DNA of 64,000 bases from positions 3,100,001 to 3,164,000 of the forward strand of contig JBHGNT010000005.1 of assembly GCA_043228905.1 (NCBI GenBank), written 5' to 3'. Made by a program: the position numbers and the translations under genes. The DNA comes from Azolla caroliniana (taxonomy: Eukaryota; Polypodiophyta). The notes below the pieces were generated by a model that saw only the letters and a list, made by a program, of their open reading frames with translations, did no database searches and was not told the DNA's origin. This document shows, piece by piece, positions 47,412-60,700 of this stretch (positions are counted from its first letter, which is position 1; each line of letters starts with the position of its first letter).

Positions 47412-47676
47412 GAGGTTGATGAGTGTAAACCAAACCTCGTGTTGTGTTCTGAATCCTCGTGACATGAGCCACCCAAGCGAACTTTATGTTCATGAAACAA
47501 CACCAACCATCTCCTCGTAGTTGGGCTGGCCGGTCGGTACATAGTACATACGGTTGAGTGATTGAGTCGGCATTTTTCAGTGTCATGTAACCCACCTATC
47601 CTTCATTGTAGCCCTCCATCAAAAAGGTTTTTGGTCAGAAGTCGGTACATACGGTTGAGTGATCAACTCTGGATCC

Positions 47677-47682
47677 CACGTG
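47677..47682. promoter_or_regulatory. G-box (CACGTG) upstream of the PPR gene
   Basis: A palindromic CACGTG core lies about 430 bp upstream of the PPR ATG. It sits in one copy of an imperfect direct repeat (47534-47600 and 47640-47700, sharing GTCGGTACAT, ACGGTTGAGTGAT and CATGTAACCCA). Function is inferred from the motif only. Confidence 0.3.
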
Positions 47683-47699
47683 CCATGTAACCCATCCAA

Positions 47700-50051
47700 G
47701 GCTGGTTGGAATGAGTCTGATGCTCTTTGAGTACCCATGTCCTTGGGCTTCTTTGTTGCTCCGAAGATTCTTGGGCCTTTTGGAGACTTCAAATATCACA
47801 TTGTAGTATTCAGTTTACGGTAGTCTAGAAGCATCGAGTTTCATGTTCTCTTACCAATCACTTCTTTGAGTTAGCAAGAACATGCATCAACTGCTTGAAA
47901 TCCTCTTTGTTGAGGTAATTTGGGAATTCTCTCTACCAAGAATTTGAGCAATTTAAAATGTGCATCTCAAAGTGTTTATCATGTGCAACTTGAAAAAACT
48001 TCTCGCCTCCCTTAATCTATATTTTAGAAAAAATATCGTTGCCTCTATCTATTGGGTTTCGAGAAGGTCCATTAATGGCTAGGTCATTGATGCCCAAGTA
48101 AGTAAGCACTCTCCAATCCTGGTTCATGTGGATGTGTATTAGTATATTCTTGATTCCACACATTTGTGGAGATTGTCTCTCATATGCAAATCCTTTCACA
48201 TTATAAACTTTTCATGAGTTATTATGTGTAACGATTAATTAAAGTCCAAAGATTAAGGAAGAAGTTTTTCATGTACAATAAGAACATGCTCATCGCACAT
48301 ATGAGTCATGATGCAAAAGTTTAAGGTCAACGTAAGGTACAACGGGACAAAATGTAAGGAGAAGTAACCTAAGTAAGAGATGTAGCGATACTTAGTTGCA
48401 ACATGAGAAAGAGAATAAGATGGTTGGTTCATTGGTTCATCCTCGACCGCAATGACATTGAGAAAACAAGCATGAAGAGCATAATTACATGTTACATTAC
48501 CAATGGTGAATGTACACACAATCATTCCAATAGAATGAGGTTGACAAATCCTTCAATCTATTATACGAGTTGGCATCCTATCTATTTACAAGCATTCATG
48601 CATCTCTAATGAATGGTTTGAACAAAGACATAAATTCGGAGATCTCACATCATGTGATTATAGGTAATGTGCTAGAAAGCTAAAATATTCATGTGAAAGG
48701 GTGCTTAACAAATGAGAGGAGTTGTTAGCGAGTTATATCTAATCCTATGGATGATAAAAGAGTGAAAGAACTAGAAGTTAGAGATGTATAGAGCCACTTG
48801 GCAGGCATGAAGGATGAAGAACTCTTAACCCTTTTTTTGTTCTTCAAATATACAATTGTATTCACCTGTATGTGTTCTTTTAATGACGTTCTAGTACTCT
48901 GTGGTGTATAATGCTCGTTCATGACTCGTTTCTTACATCCTCGTTACTTTTGCCAACCTTCTCTTTCTTCTTCCTCTTCGCGATATTTCATCTCCTCCTT
49001 CCACCCATTCTCTTTTCTCAACGAGCATTTCTACACTTCGAACACTAATTACACTCAAGGTGAGTTGCTCTTTTAAATTGGCACCCTTTATTTTACTCAT
49101 TCATGCATGCAATCCATGAATTCTTGCTCCACAAGCTCCTCTCTATTTGTTCTCTCTATATGGGATAAAAAAAGGTTTATACTCGTAACTCTATACAACT
49201 AGAATAAACAATTAATATGCAAAATATCTTCACTTATAAATGTACACATGTATTATGTCGAGTATATGCATGCATGTGTTTACAAACATATCCAACACAC
49301 GAATTTACACAAACGTCATATGTGTATTATGTGGGCTATATGTATGTACGTTGACTTACACTTTATTTGCATGTTTGGGGTATGTGTAATATAATTTGTG
49401 CCTAAACAATCTTATTGATGCATATCAAGGCTTCCCATATACTGGGAAACATCCTTGTTTTGAGGCTTCATTTTTTGACCAATTGGTAATAGAAACTTGA
49501 AACACTTCATACACAATACTACAAGCATATTGTATGGAAAGTGTCCATGTTTCGAGGATGAATGTTAAGAGTCAAAAGACATCATACAATTTATAAACTT
49601 GATATGACATGTAGTGAAACATATGGACCACTAAGACATCATATAACAATTCGTAAAATAGATATGATATATGGTGAAACTTAAGCGCCAGCCCAAAATG
49701 TAATCTTAATAACATGGTGGAATCATATTAAATTGAATGTAACGAAACAACAATAATAAGGTTGATGTGTTCATATGTATTCATGGGGTCCTCATAGATC
49801 ATAAATTCTGCACATATTTCCACACAATGATGTGAATTTGGTCATAGGAAATAGGGGCTTGGAGTAGTATGTCATGGTGCTTTGGTTCACCCTACACCAT
49901 ATTGTTCATCCGTATGATGGGTTAGATTGTAGAGTGTAATTTAGTCATGCATGTGCTATATGTAGAAAACCTATCTTGAACTCTTTGATGAGGTGTGCTC
50001 ATCTAATAACCATTTATTTGTTTTTTTTTTTAAATACATCCCATTTTGCAG
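47700..50051. other. Intergenic region between the PPR and FAD-Rieske genes
   Basis: About 2.3 kb between divergent genes, expected to hold both promoters. No coding domain or transposon was recognised. A splice acceptor at 50051 suggests that the 5'UTR of the downstream gene begins here with a non-coding exon I cannot place. Confidence 0.4.
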
Positions 50052-50080
50052 GCATTGTAAGGAGAGGTACTATAGTGACA

Positions 50081-53000
50081 ATGTCCAAAATCCATGATCC
50101 AATGGAAACCGAGCAAGAGACAAGGAAGTTGGCTGGTATGCCAGGTTTGAGGCACACTGTTTGGGATCAACAAGACATAAAGTCTGAGTATCCCAAGATT
50201 GAAAAGGATGAGTCTACAGATGTTGTCATAGTTGGGGGTGGTATTTTCGGTCTAAGTATAGCTTATAATCTTGTGAAGGAAGGGCAAAAAGTAATCATCC
50301 TTGAAGCAAAAGCGAGAGGTAAGTTGTTGACGCTTCTAATTGGCAGTTCGAGAGAGAACGTGTGAACATGAGGCCTTGAATGCTTAGAAATACATAGTTG
50401 ATAGCAATGCGTTAGGACCCTTTGATGTGACCAATTTTATCCTTTTTTATCATGTGACTATGTAGTTTGATCCTTTTTTTATCATGTGACAATTTGTTTG
50501 TAGGGAGTGGGATGACCGGAAGAACAACTGCTCACATTATGACATGGAATGATGATTTCTATTCTAAAATCACCAAACAACACGGAGAAGAGATTTGTAA
50601 GCTTGTAGGTGATAGTCATAGGGTTGCAGTCGATTTTATTGAACGTACCATCCTTGAAGAAGGAATCATGTGCAAATTCTCCAAAGTGGATGGGTATCTT
50701 TTTCCACATGAAGAGTCTAAGCAAGTCATGGACTTGTTACATGAGGTTTGTTAACGAGTGTAAAAGTGTATTGATGTAATCTTCAACAAGTCGGTTGTTA
50801 GGAACTTATTGAAATTTACATTGAGTAAATTAATTGATGATATGACTAGTTTCCGTTTTTATGAATTAAATGTTGAAAATGACACGTATTGGCACATAAT
50901 GAGAATTGCATCTACTAACAATAGTACTTGGGCTAGAATTATATTTGGATTGGATCAATGAAATATTGCATGAGCATGTATAGTTTTTGAATGATAGAAG
51001 TATCAATATATTGTTTTGGTTCAGGCTAAGATAGTTTAAATCAATCTCACCATAGATTCAAGCCAATAATCATATTTAAATGTTGAGGGTTAGCTATATA
51101 TTGCTCTAGAATAGTGTTTTGAACTCCAAAAATTGAAACTGAAACCTTTTGCATGCACGGCATTTTTTGTATTAATCCAATAACTATTTTAATATCAACA
51201 AGTAGTATTATCTAGTCAAATAAAGTTATTGTTCATACCTATAAATAATGTGATAGTAAGTTATTTTGGTTGAAGTTATCGGTGAGGCATGCATGATGCT
51301 ACTATAGGAACGAGTGGACAAAACATTTACAAGATTTTGATATTTGTAGGAGTTTAACGCCTCAAAGCTAGCAGGATTTGATGTTAGTATGGTCGATCTA
51401 AAGAAAGATCCATCGCATGGAAGGATTTCAAAGGCCATTTGTTTTCCAGGAAATGGAGATTTTCACCCACTCATGTGAGATAAATTTGATAATATTTCTA
51501 TGGGTGTATCATCCTCTTGCTCTAATGATTTATTAACATATGAGTCTTCTTAGGTATATCAATGGACTTGCAAAAGCAATTGTCAAAAGAGGTGGAAAAA
51601 TCTATGAAGGGTGTAGAGTGAGCAAAAATGAAGGGCATCAAGTAACAACAGAAGACGGTGTTACAGTCACTGCTAGAGCTGTTGTCCTTGCTACACACTC
51701 TCCTATAAATCATAATCTTACAATACATGCTCGTCAAGTAGCGCATCGTACATATGTACTTGGATTTAAAATAACAAAGGGATCTGTGAAGTAAGACTTA
51801 AAGCTACTTAAGCTCTTGGCTATCATTTATTTTGTTTAATGGCTAGAGTCCATTTTCATTAGTTTTCTTAACAATATTATTAATTAGTTCGACAATATTA
51901 GCTATATAATGTTGTTTTGTTGTCATGTATTTTAACTGGAGATAGTTGAAAAGGTTCATATTTGTTTTGTTTTGTTTTCCAATGGCATTGCTTCTAAATT
52001 GATTCCTTCATCTCAAAATGACATTTGTAACTAGTTGCAAGGATCTTCATCGTTACAATTTTAGATTCCTAACTCTAATATATGAAATTTTATCATTTTA
52101 AATTATAGGAAAGCACAGTGGTGGGATACTAATGAGCCATACCACTACATAAGAACAGAGGAAAGGGAAGATTATGATGTGCTTATAGTGGGAGGCAATG
52201 ACAATCCTGCAGGCATAAAGGCAGAAAGAGATTTGGATCCATATGGTTCATTGGAGCAATGGACTCGTGAAAGATGGTCCAATGCAAAGGAAGTACTTTA
52301 TAAATGGACGGGCCAGGTGACTTTGTTTAAGAGAAGATGCCCAATATGTTAACCGCTAATAGTGAATACACATAATTTATTAATCCTAATTAAAGTTGTT
52401 TGGGTAAAAGATAAAGTTTGCATTACTCGTTTATTTTTTCACATGTAATACTTTTTTGCTACTAGGTTTATGAGCCAACAGATGGCCTTCATTTGATTGG
52501 GCACGATCCATCTTTTTCGGGAAATGTCTTCGTTGCTACAGGTAAGTAATTTGCTTTATGAGGTGAATTACACGTGAATTACAAACATTGAAATGAAGTA
52601 TGGTGTTGTATTTATTTGTGATGGTTCCATATCACTGGTATATAACAATGATTTGTATTTAGGATACAATGTTCACTAGAGCTTAATTTTAATATTTGAT
52701 GCTTTCAAATAGAAGAGGCGAGTCTCTATTTGACACATATTTTGTCTTTGTATGATATGTTGTGAAAGGTGACAGTGGTCAAGGTATGACCGGAGGAACA
52801 ATTGCTGGTATGCTTATCAAAGATTTAATTTTGAAGAAAGACAATGCTTGGGAAAAAGCCTACAAACCAAGTAGACTCCTCCCAATAGACAAGTCAACTA
52901 TTGAAACTACAACTGAGATAGTTAGGCATACATTGAAGGTTGGCTTCATAAAAAATGGTTGAAACTTGACATGGACACTCTTCAAAAAAGAAATTAATAT

Positions 53001-53734
53001 TATCCATGCATGTTTTGTAACTAAAAGTTAGGTCGCTTGTAAACAATGTGCAAATGTTTAGTTGTCTCTAACATAAAGTTATTGTTTTTTCTTGAAATAG
53101 GGCTATGCAAGTAATGCACCGGCCGTAGGTGTAGATGCTATTGACATAGAAGATATGTTGCCTAATAGTGGGGCAATAAAACAAGAAGGCTTACATAAGG
53201 TCGCCATTTATAAAGACAAGAATGGACAAATCCATAAGTATTCAGGTTAGTATGATGAGTGTGGTGTGTTATCCTGTCATTTTATAAAGAATAACATGTT
53301 CACAATATGTTCTCAAACATAATAGGCCATGGTGTAAGACCACAAATTACCATGGAAAACATAATCATTTACATTAAAGTATAAAACATGGGGTAATTCC
53401 AAGTCACCCAATTGAGAATATCGTATATATGGAATGATAAGTTTGGTTGGAGATGTACTCACTTGATTCTTGATTGTTAAAATGATATTAGTCTTTAGGT
53501 TGGGAGTGTGTGAGCTTAACCAGTTTAGGAACAATAATTGTCGTATTTTTATTTTACAACTAAAAATTTTAACATTTTATTTTTGTAGCTATATGTCCAC
53601 ACATGAAGTGTATCGTGCAATGGAATTCAATTGATGACACATGGGATTGTCCATGTCATGGGTCCATTTTTGATGCCCTCGGACGGTGCGTGAATGGTCC
53701 AGCAAAAGCTGATCTTTCTATTGTAAGTCCATAA
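50081..53734 (+). CDS. FAD-dependent oxidoreductase with C-terminal Rieske [2Fe-2S] domain
   Basis: Nine exons: 50081-50318, 50504-50745, 51350-51474, 51554-51790, 52109-52316, 52466-52541, 52769-52938, 53101-53245, 53589-53734. All phases match, giving 528 residues. The N-terminal part has the dinucleotide-binding fold VVIVGGGIFGLSIAYNL (about residue 47) ending in an acidic ILEA, then GMTGRTTAHI and VVLATHSPIN, typical of the DAO/FAD oxidoreductase superfamily. GHDPSFSGNVFVATGDSGQG is the second FAD contact. The C-terminal domain has both Rieske motifs, C-P-H-M-K-C and C-P-C-H-G-S, supplying the two Cys and two His cluster ligands. The layout and length match bacterial YhfW-type proteins (about 510 residues). 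Substrate unknown. No clear transit peptide follows the chosen ATG; an upstream coding exon would change this. Confidence 0.85.
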
Positions 53735-53789
53735 GGTGGGCACGTTTGCATCCATAGATTACAATGGTGAATTGTCATCTACTTGTCAC

Positions 53790-54037
53790 ATATATACAAA
53801 ACTATAAGATGGGTGAGTGGGTCGAGTCTCAAATGCATAGCTTATAATAGTGAACTATCATCCACTTGTCATATATACTCTCGTGTCATATGGTTGTATC
53901 CATAATACTACACATATATACAAATCTATAAGATGGGTGAGTGGGCCGAGTCTCAAATGTATAGCTTATAATAGTGAATTGTCATCTACGTGTCATATAT
54001 ACTCTCGTGTCATATGGCCGTATCCATAATACTACTT
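53790..54037. repeat. 124-bp tandem duplication
   Basis: Two copies at an offset of 124 bp (about 53790-53913 and 53914-54037) with a handful of substitutions, sharing CTATAAGATGGGTGAGTGGG, CATAGCTTATAATAGTGAA and ATATATACTCTCGTGTCATA. It lies just downstream of the FAD-Rieske stop codon and may be in its 3'UTR. Confidence 0.85.
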
Positions 54038-57000
54038 GTTTTCAAAATTAAAATAGTTCTTTTATTGGATACTTGTCTTTAAGAGGTTTCGAAAGAATGT
54101 GTACAACTTTAATGTTATGACTTTAGTTAATATAATGTTTTTTCTTTAGACTAAAATGGTCATTATTAAATATTTAGTTAATATATTGCATGGATAGAAC
54201 ACAATTTATGGGGATTTTGTACGAAATCTCTCATCAAGCCTTGATGGGGTCGTAGCTGAAATTTCTCTTTTATCTTTGTTAATTCCGTGGTTGTAGTGTT
54301 GTATCTTTTTTTGGAACTCTGAATGGGGAAATTTTTATAAAGAAGATGCGTGTATAACTTAGAAATATGTTTCGTATTTCTTGATTTTCTTGAGGTTGAT
54401 GCTCCTAGGACAAAAATGAAAAAGCACAAGGGATTAGAATAAATTTGATTTAGAATTGTTTCGATCTATTTTGAAGGGTTGGGGATTCCACAAGCAACTA
54501 CTAGACCTAAATGTAAGTAATTGAAAATATTCTTTTATGGGCTTGGTTTCATGGGTCCATTTGGACGTCTCATGGATGATAAGTCTATTCTATTCTATTA
54601 TAATGTGTGTCCTATCGCCTCAACTTTCAAGAATGTTATCTAAGGTTGGTCCAAAGTAGATCACACCCCTCATCTACTTTGGACTTTGGTGGGCAATGAT
54701 ATAACTAGAACATATTGGAGGGCGAGGCAATATAGGCTAGTCTAATGTGAACTTCAAGATTTAAATGCATATATGAAGAATTTAGGGTTGGGAAGGCCCT
54801 CTAAAGCTCTACGAAGTGAATTATTGTGAGAGAAAACTTGCATAAGATCTATCACGAATATTGAAGCCACCATCTCCGTGTAAGGATTGAATTCATGTAC
54901 ACCCTTGGTGTACCTTCGAGTGTTTTGTCGATGTTTCAATTGTTGACGTTATTTTGTATTCTTTTTTCTAGTCACATTGTGTGATTTGTTAGGTCTCATG
55001 CAGAATGAATCAAACCTTGAGTTGTCCTAACTCCAACAAGGATCACCACCCAAAAATGAGAATTCTTCTCGAATTTGAGTCAAAATGTTAGCTTGAATCA
55101 TTTTTCCTAGGTAGCCTATTGAAGTTCGTAGGTGATGTGATGTAAGCACACATAATAGGTTAAAGCGTGACCATCATACATTGACCCCATGCCTCCAACT
55201 AAGTCATGGTTTAAATTTTAAATACATTAGAATTTTGTTTCGAGGAACCTTGAATTCCACCCAGAAGTAACTCTTCCACCACTTACAATTTTTGTTTGCA
55301 AGCAAGAGGTTGGCTTGAAGAACATTGAAAAGTGTGACTATTAATAATATCAACTTAATTGTGGTTATTGGGATTCACGCCCAAGCCTCTGCAGCCACAA
55401 GGTGGAATTCTAACTACTATAACTACAACCACTAGGATATTAAAAAATCTGAAATATTTAAAACTATTTTTGAATCCTAGCGATCAAATAACAACTACAT
55501 ATGAACTCCTTGTATGTCGATCCATAAAGGAGAGTGAATGTTCATTTTGCATTGATTCCATGCCTCCAATTTCTCGTCATAGTCAAGTCACAAATAGAAT
55601 GAATGCCAAAGTTCCATTCCAACTTGAGGAATAAACACTTTGGTGATCCTACCAATGGCAACTATTGTCCTTAAAGCAATATCATTGCAATCATGTAGCT
55701 TTGAGAAATAACATGGAAATATGAATGGACCACAAAACAATTGAGTTGGCTTTTGTGGCCAAAATCCCACCTTAAGAGAAGTTCATTGAACCCAATGCTT
55801 CAGGTAAAACCATTGCAAATGTCTTTGGGCCCAAGAATGAGTTCCAAGGACAGGAGAATGTTGTGAGCATAGTACGTAAAATTCGTGTTCATCTAGCATA
55901 ACATTCATTTTCCTATGTTGGAAAACGAATGTTAATGTTATTCAAACATTCTTGTGTTTTTTTCCACCTTTTTAAAGGTTTTTTTTTTTTTTCCATTTTT
56001 TAGGTTTATTTACCTCATAATAAATAGTTAATGAAGCATGGTATTTACCATTCTTCGAGAGTGTTTACCATATTCGAATGATTGAAACATTTGCGAATGC
56101 GAATGCACGTATGGTTCATAATATCGTTGTGAGTAAACATTCAATGATTGAGAATGTGGAAGGGCTTAAGAAAATGTTTATAGAAGTAGAATATGATAAA
56201 GGGGGCCTATGACCAAGTACAAAGAACTCGGTGAAGAGATAGTTATACCACGTATTGGAAGGCCCATGACTAGATAATTAATGGAGTTCTAATTCTATGA
56301 TTAGATGTGCAAACTGGCTTATTGTAACCACTAGAGCCAAAGTCACTATGTTTTAATATTGGAATACTTATAACTTATCAAATAACGACATCAAGTTGAT
56401 AGATATGCATGAGTGGCTTAACAAAAAAAAAGTGGAAAAACTCACATTTGTTTTAAGAGAAACCCATTGTTTTTTAAATTAAAAGAATCGAGGATAAATA
56501 CTGAGTATACATTGGAGTACGAGGAGGGAAACAAATAATGGAATGTTGGAGAAAAGACATTACAAAATGTTCAAGAGAAGTTCTAGAAGGATGAGATTGA
56601 GGAGACACAAGTGTAGTTGACTACATCTTGCTAGAGGTAAAACATAACATTAAGGGATATACTGGAGTTATACATGCCCAAAGTGTAGGGAGAGATCATG
56701 CTTGACATTCAACACGAAGAGGATTAGGGAAGCAAAATGCAACATGACTCGCCCAATAGAATGATGATGCAGAATGAAAAGAACTGAAAAAATCATTATG
56801 ACTATCAAGTAACCAAAAATAAAGCATGTTGTCCTAAATGGGAACCCATAAATTCAATGTTTGCATAACTAATTGATAATTCCATGGTGGTTCCAATGGT
56901 AGTGGTAAATTATAATTACATAATCAAATTGGTTGTTGTTTGGGTGCAAGCTTGAGAAGCAACATACAAAATATCTCTTAAAAGACTATGGTCAAGGGAT

Positions 57001-57713
57001 GGAAAGCAGAAGCATTCGTGATATAGGAAAGGCGGTATCAAGAAAGGAAAATATATGTACACTTTGGGGTTGAGGGGGATGTAAACCCAAGGGTTTAGGG
57101 ATTACCCCCAAAGAATTTGGAGACATAAATATATATGCATGTATGTGCATATAAAAGAGAAAACAAAGTAGCTCAATTAGTAAGGTTGTTGCGACATATG
57201 TTTTGGTCCAAAGGGTCATGTCCCTACTTTCCACAATGCATCTCATCAAGTAGTGCAATGATTAGTGGTCGTTTTAGGCTAAGAGTATAGGGAGTCTCTC
57301 TCTAGTTGCTACATCGTTCCACTTGAGCTACATTCAATAGTCGAGTAATCTTCATCTCGTCACTTTTTTCTTCTAGGATCTCTTCAATCAAAATCTGAAT
57401 ATGTTGAAGTTAATACAAATCTGATTGATGACTATGCCATTTTGTGTATATGCTCATGATCATATGACATTTTGGGTATGGCTTATATTGGTAAATATAC
57501 AAACATAGTTAATGAGTAACAATTGGAGGCTCAAAGAGTTGGGGGGTGTGATGAGGGGTATTTTTCGTAATTTTGTAAATTACGGGTCATGTATGGTTCG
57601 AGTACATACATACATTATTTATTACATACATACTTGTTGAACTACAGGGTTTACTCAGAGAGAAGACTGTAGTGAGCCGCCAGAGAAAGAAGAACAGACG
57701 GGCCTCTTGAGCT
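54038..57713. other. Intergenic region, no gene recognised
   Basis: About 3.7 kb. Frames such as 55359-55634 (+) and 56992-57258 (-) have no domain I recognise, and stops interrupt any longer reading. The stretch may contain old transposon remains, but I found no motif to support that. Confidence 0.4.
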
Positions 57714-60700
57714 ATGGAGACTCATCCCTCCGTGAAAGCTATTTTCATTTACCCTGTCAAGGCGTGCAGAGGAATCTCAGTTGACACTGCTTTTCTTTCG
57801 ACCACAGGTATCCAAGAGAAAAACTAAACCCCTTCGTCAATCAGACTCTGTTTTTTAACCCCCAATCCATCTCTTGTATACATGTAGTTCTGTTTCTAGA
57901 GAACCATACGTTTCACGTCCCGTGGAATATCATTCCAAGGTTCCACAAAAGATGTGCATTCACTACACGTAAATTTATTTCAATGTTCTTGTTAACTAGA
58001 AAGTGCAATCATGAATTGATCTAACAACTGTAGTTCTGTTTTTATTGGAGGGAATGATGCCTTTTGACAAGCATTGGTCATTGAATATATGGATTAATCT
58101 CATGTGAGAACAATATTTTGATCTTGCATGAGAAAGTTTTGGATATGAAATTCATCGTGTGATGGCTGGATTAACCTCAATAGTTTGAGCTATGAGGAGA
58201 GTTTCTGTTATTTCCCTACACCCCTTTAATCAACCCCACGAAATGAGAAAAAGGTGATTACTTGACCATGTAATTGCTCAATTAGCACACACAATTGTGA
58301 ATAAGGACATGGATTGACCATTTACTTGCTCAAATATCACATATACGCGCTTTGTTCGGGAGTTGTATAAGGGCATTTGGGGAAATGATGTAAACTTACG
58401 GGAATTTGGAGCAATAAGAAGAACTCCACCGCCAGATTATTTCAGAATTTTAACTTAATATTTTCCTTGAATGACTGGTTATTTATGGAAGCAAATAATT
58501 GTTATCAATGGAAGGGGTGAATCAGTCGTCCAGATTAACATTAATCCTTGAATGATCCCCTTGAGAGCTCTCTGGTCAGCTATGAGAACACTGTTTGACT
58601 TATGAAAGAACTTGTTTTTTTTAATTGCAAATAGAAACGAGGGCACTGTCTAGGAATGAATCTGAGGAACTCATTCTTGAATGAGGTAAAGTGCCTGATA
58701 TACTAGTTGTATATTACTTTCTTCTAATATCATGGTATGCAATCCTTTCTACTTTACAGGGTTCAAATGGGATCGAATGTGGATGGTTGTGAATTCCAAT
58801 GGGCGAATGTTGACACAACGAGTTAATCCTGAGCTTGCTCTTGTAGAGGTCTCTTTGCCCAAGGAAGCTCTTTATACACCCTGGGATACGTTACCTCCTG
58901 ATTCAGCATTAGGTAGGGTTAAACTTTCCAATTTTTCTTGCATTAAACATTTTTTATATATAAAAGCTACATATATATATATATCATATTCATATGGATA
59001 TTCTTCAAATTTTGGCATATTCATATGTATATTGATATACATAGATGTTGGCATATGCAATGTTTATAGATATGGATATGGCTATGCATGTGCGTATGCA
59101 TAGACATACATATGCAATGTGCATATTGGTACAGATAGGCATATGCATAGTCATAGTCATATGCATAATGCAACGTACATATGGATATGCATATGCATAG
59201 ACATACATGTACACATGCACACACAGACAGCTACTCCTATGCATCAACATTTCTTTATACATGTTTTGATGGAGGTTTCCGTGCTCCTGGGATGGATCCT
59301 CTTCGAGTTCCCCTTGCAACTGCTGTGCAGTCTCGCGTAGTGGGACATGCTTCGGTTTGGGCATGGGCTGGTGTTGCTTTGGATGAAGGCAGTGATGCAG
59401 CGGAATGGTTCACAAAATATCTTGGAAAACCCTGTAAACTTGTACGATTTGATACTGGTAAGTTCGAGTGCTTTCAAATTTTCATATCAATTGAACAATA
59501 TAATGGACTTCGTATTAATGTGTCTTTTTATAATAGTGCAGAATCGCAGATACGACCAACAAATCCTGCATATGCTAGTGATTTCAAGATTTGTTTCCCA
59601 GATGGATACCCATTTCTTGTCATCTCGCAGGTTAGAGTCTTGCAAGTTTCAATGTCAATTGGTTTGACCATTGCATTTTCGAGCACATGGAGACTAATTG
59701 CGCTGTATCTTTTTTCTTTCCCTTTTCAGGCATCTTTAGATGCTTTGAATGAGAAACTGGACAGTCCAGTATCTATCAACAGATTTAGACCAAAGTATAA
59801 AAGATTCTATGTATATGAAAAATATACTCTATAATGTAATGGTATAAGTGAAATGGCTTTGATTTTTTTAAATCCAGTGCAGTGCAGTATCCTTGTGCAG
59901 GGATGTGAACCATTTGCAGAGGATTTTTGGCAAACCTTTACATTAGCAGACCTCACGTTTCATGGCGTAAAGCTATGTTCCCGCTGCAAGGTTTGTTTGC
60001 TTATTGATACCTTGGAGTTAAATTTTCTGATATTGTAGCGATTTAACTTCCTTGCAGACATATTGGCATACATATATTCAAGCCTTACATATGTATACAG
60101 TCCTTACATCAATGTGTTGTGATTCAACATATTTTTATTATCAAAGTTGACAATAAACCATTTGTATTGAACAGAACTGCAAGTTCTATATCCATATTCA
60201 TCGGAAAAAAGCACTTATCATGTGAATAGAAAACGATACTATAAAAGGTTATGGCGTTTACTTCAAAGAAATTATGTGGATACTGAAAGTTGTGATAATC
60301 TTCACCATTGAAGAATACGTATCTGTTGAGGATCTTTTATGTTTTACTCTAGTTATCGAAGGGTCACTATACATGTTGCTATTATTGAAACTAATGTATA
60401 TAGGCTAAATGCCAACTACCAGTTGTTTCATGTGAATCGAGGGCATTGTTTATAGAAGCCCTTTTCAACATTCTATGGTTCCGCATAAGGAATGACATAT
60501 TTTTAGTTTCAGGTCACAACCGTGAATCAGGAAACAGCTGAAGTAAACAAAGAACCCTTGATGACGCTTGGTACCTTTAGATCTGGGAAAATGATGTCAC
60601 TCATCCAATCCAAAGAAAAGGTAACACTTTTTTCAGTTGTATTGTTTACTTCACCTCATGAATATTGTTTCTGCCTTTTTCTGAAAAAAATATATTTATA

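Noticed and set aside
59021-59364. Several Tyr/His/Met-rich frames on both strands
   Set aside because: They are translations of the CATATG-rich tract in an mARC intron.
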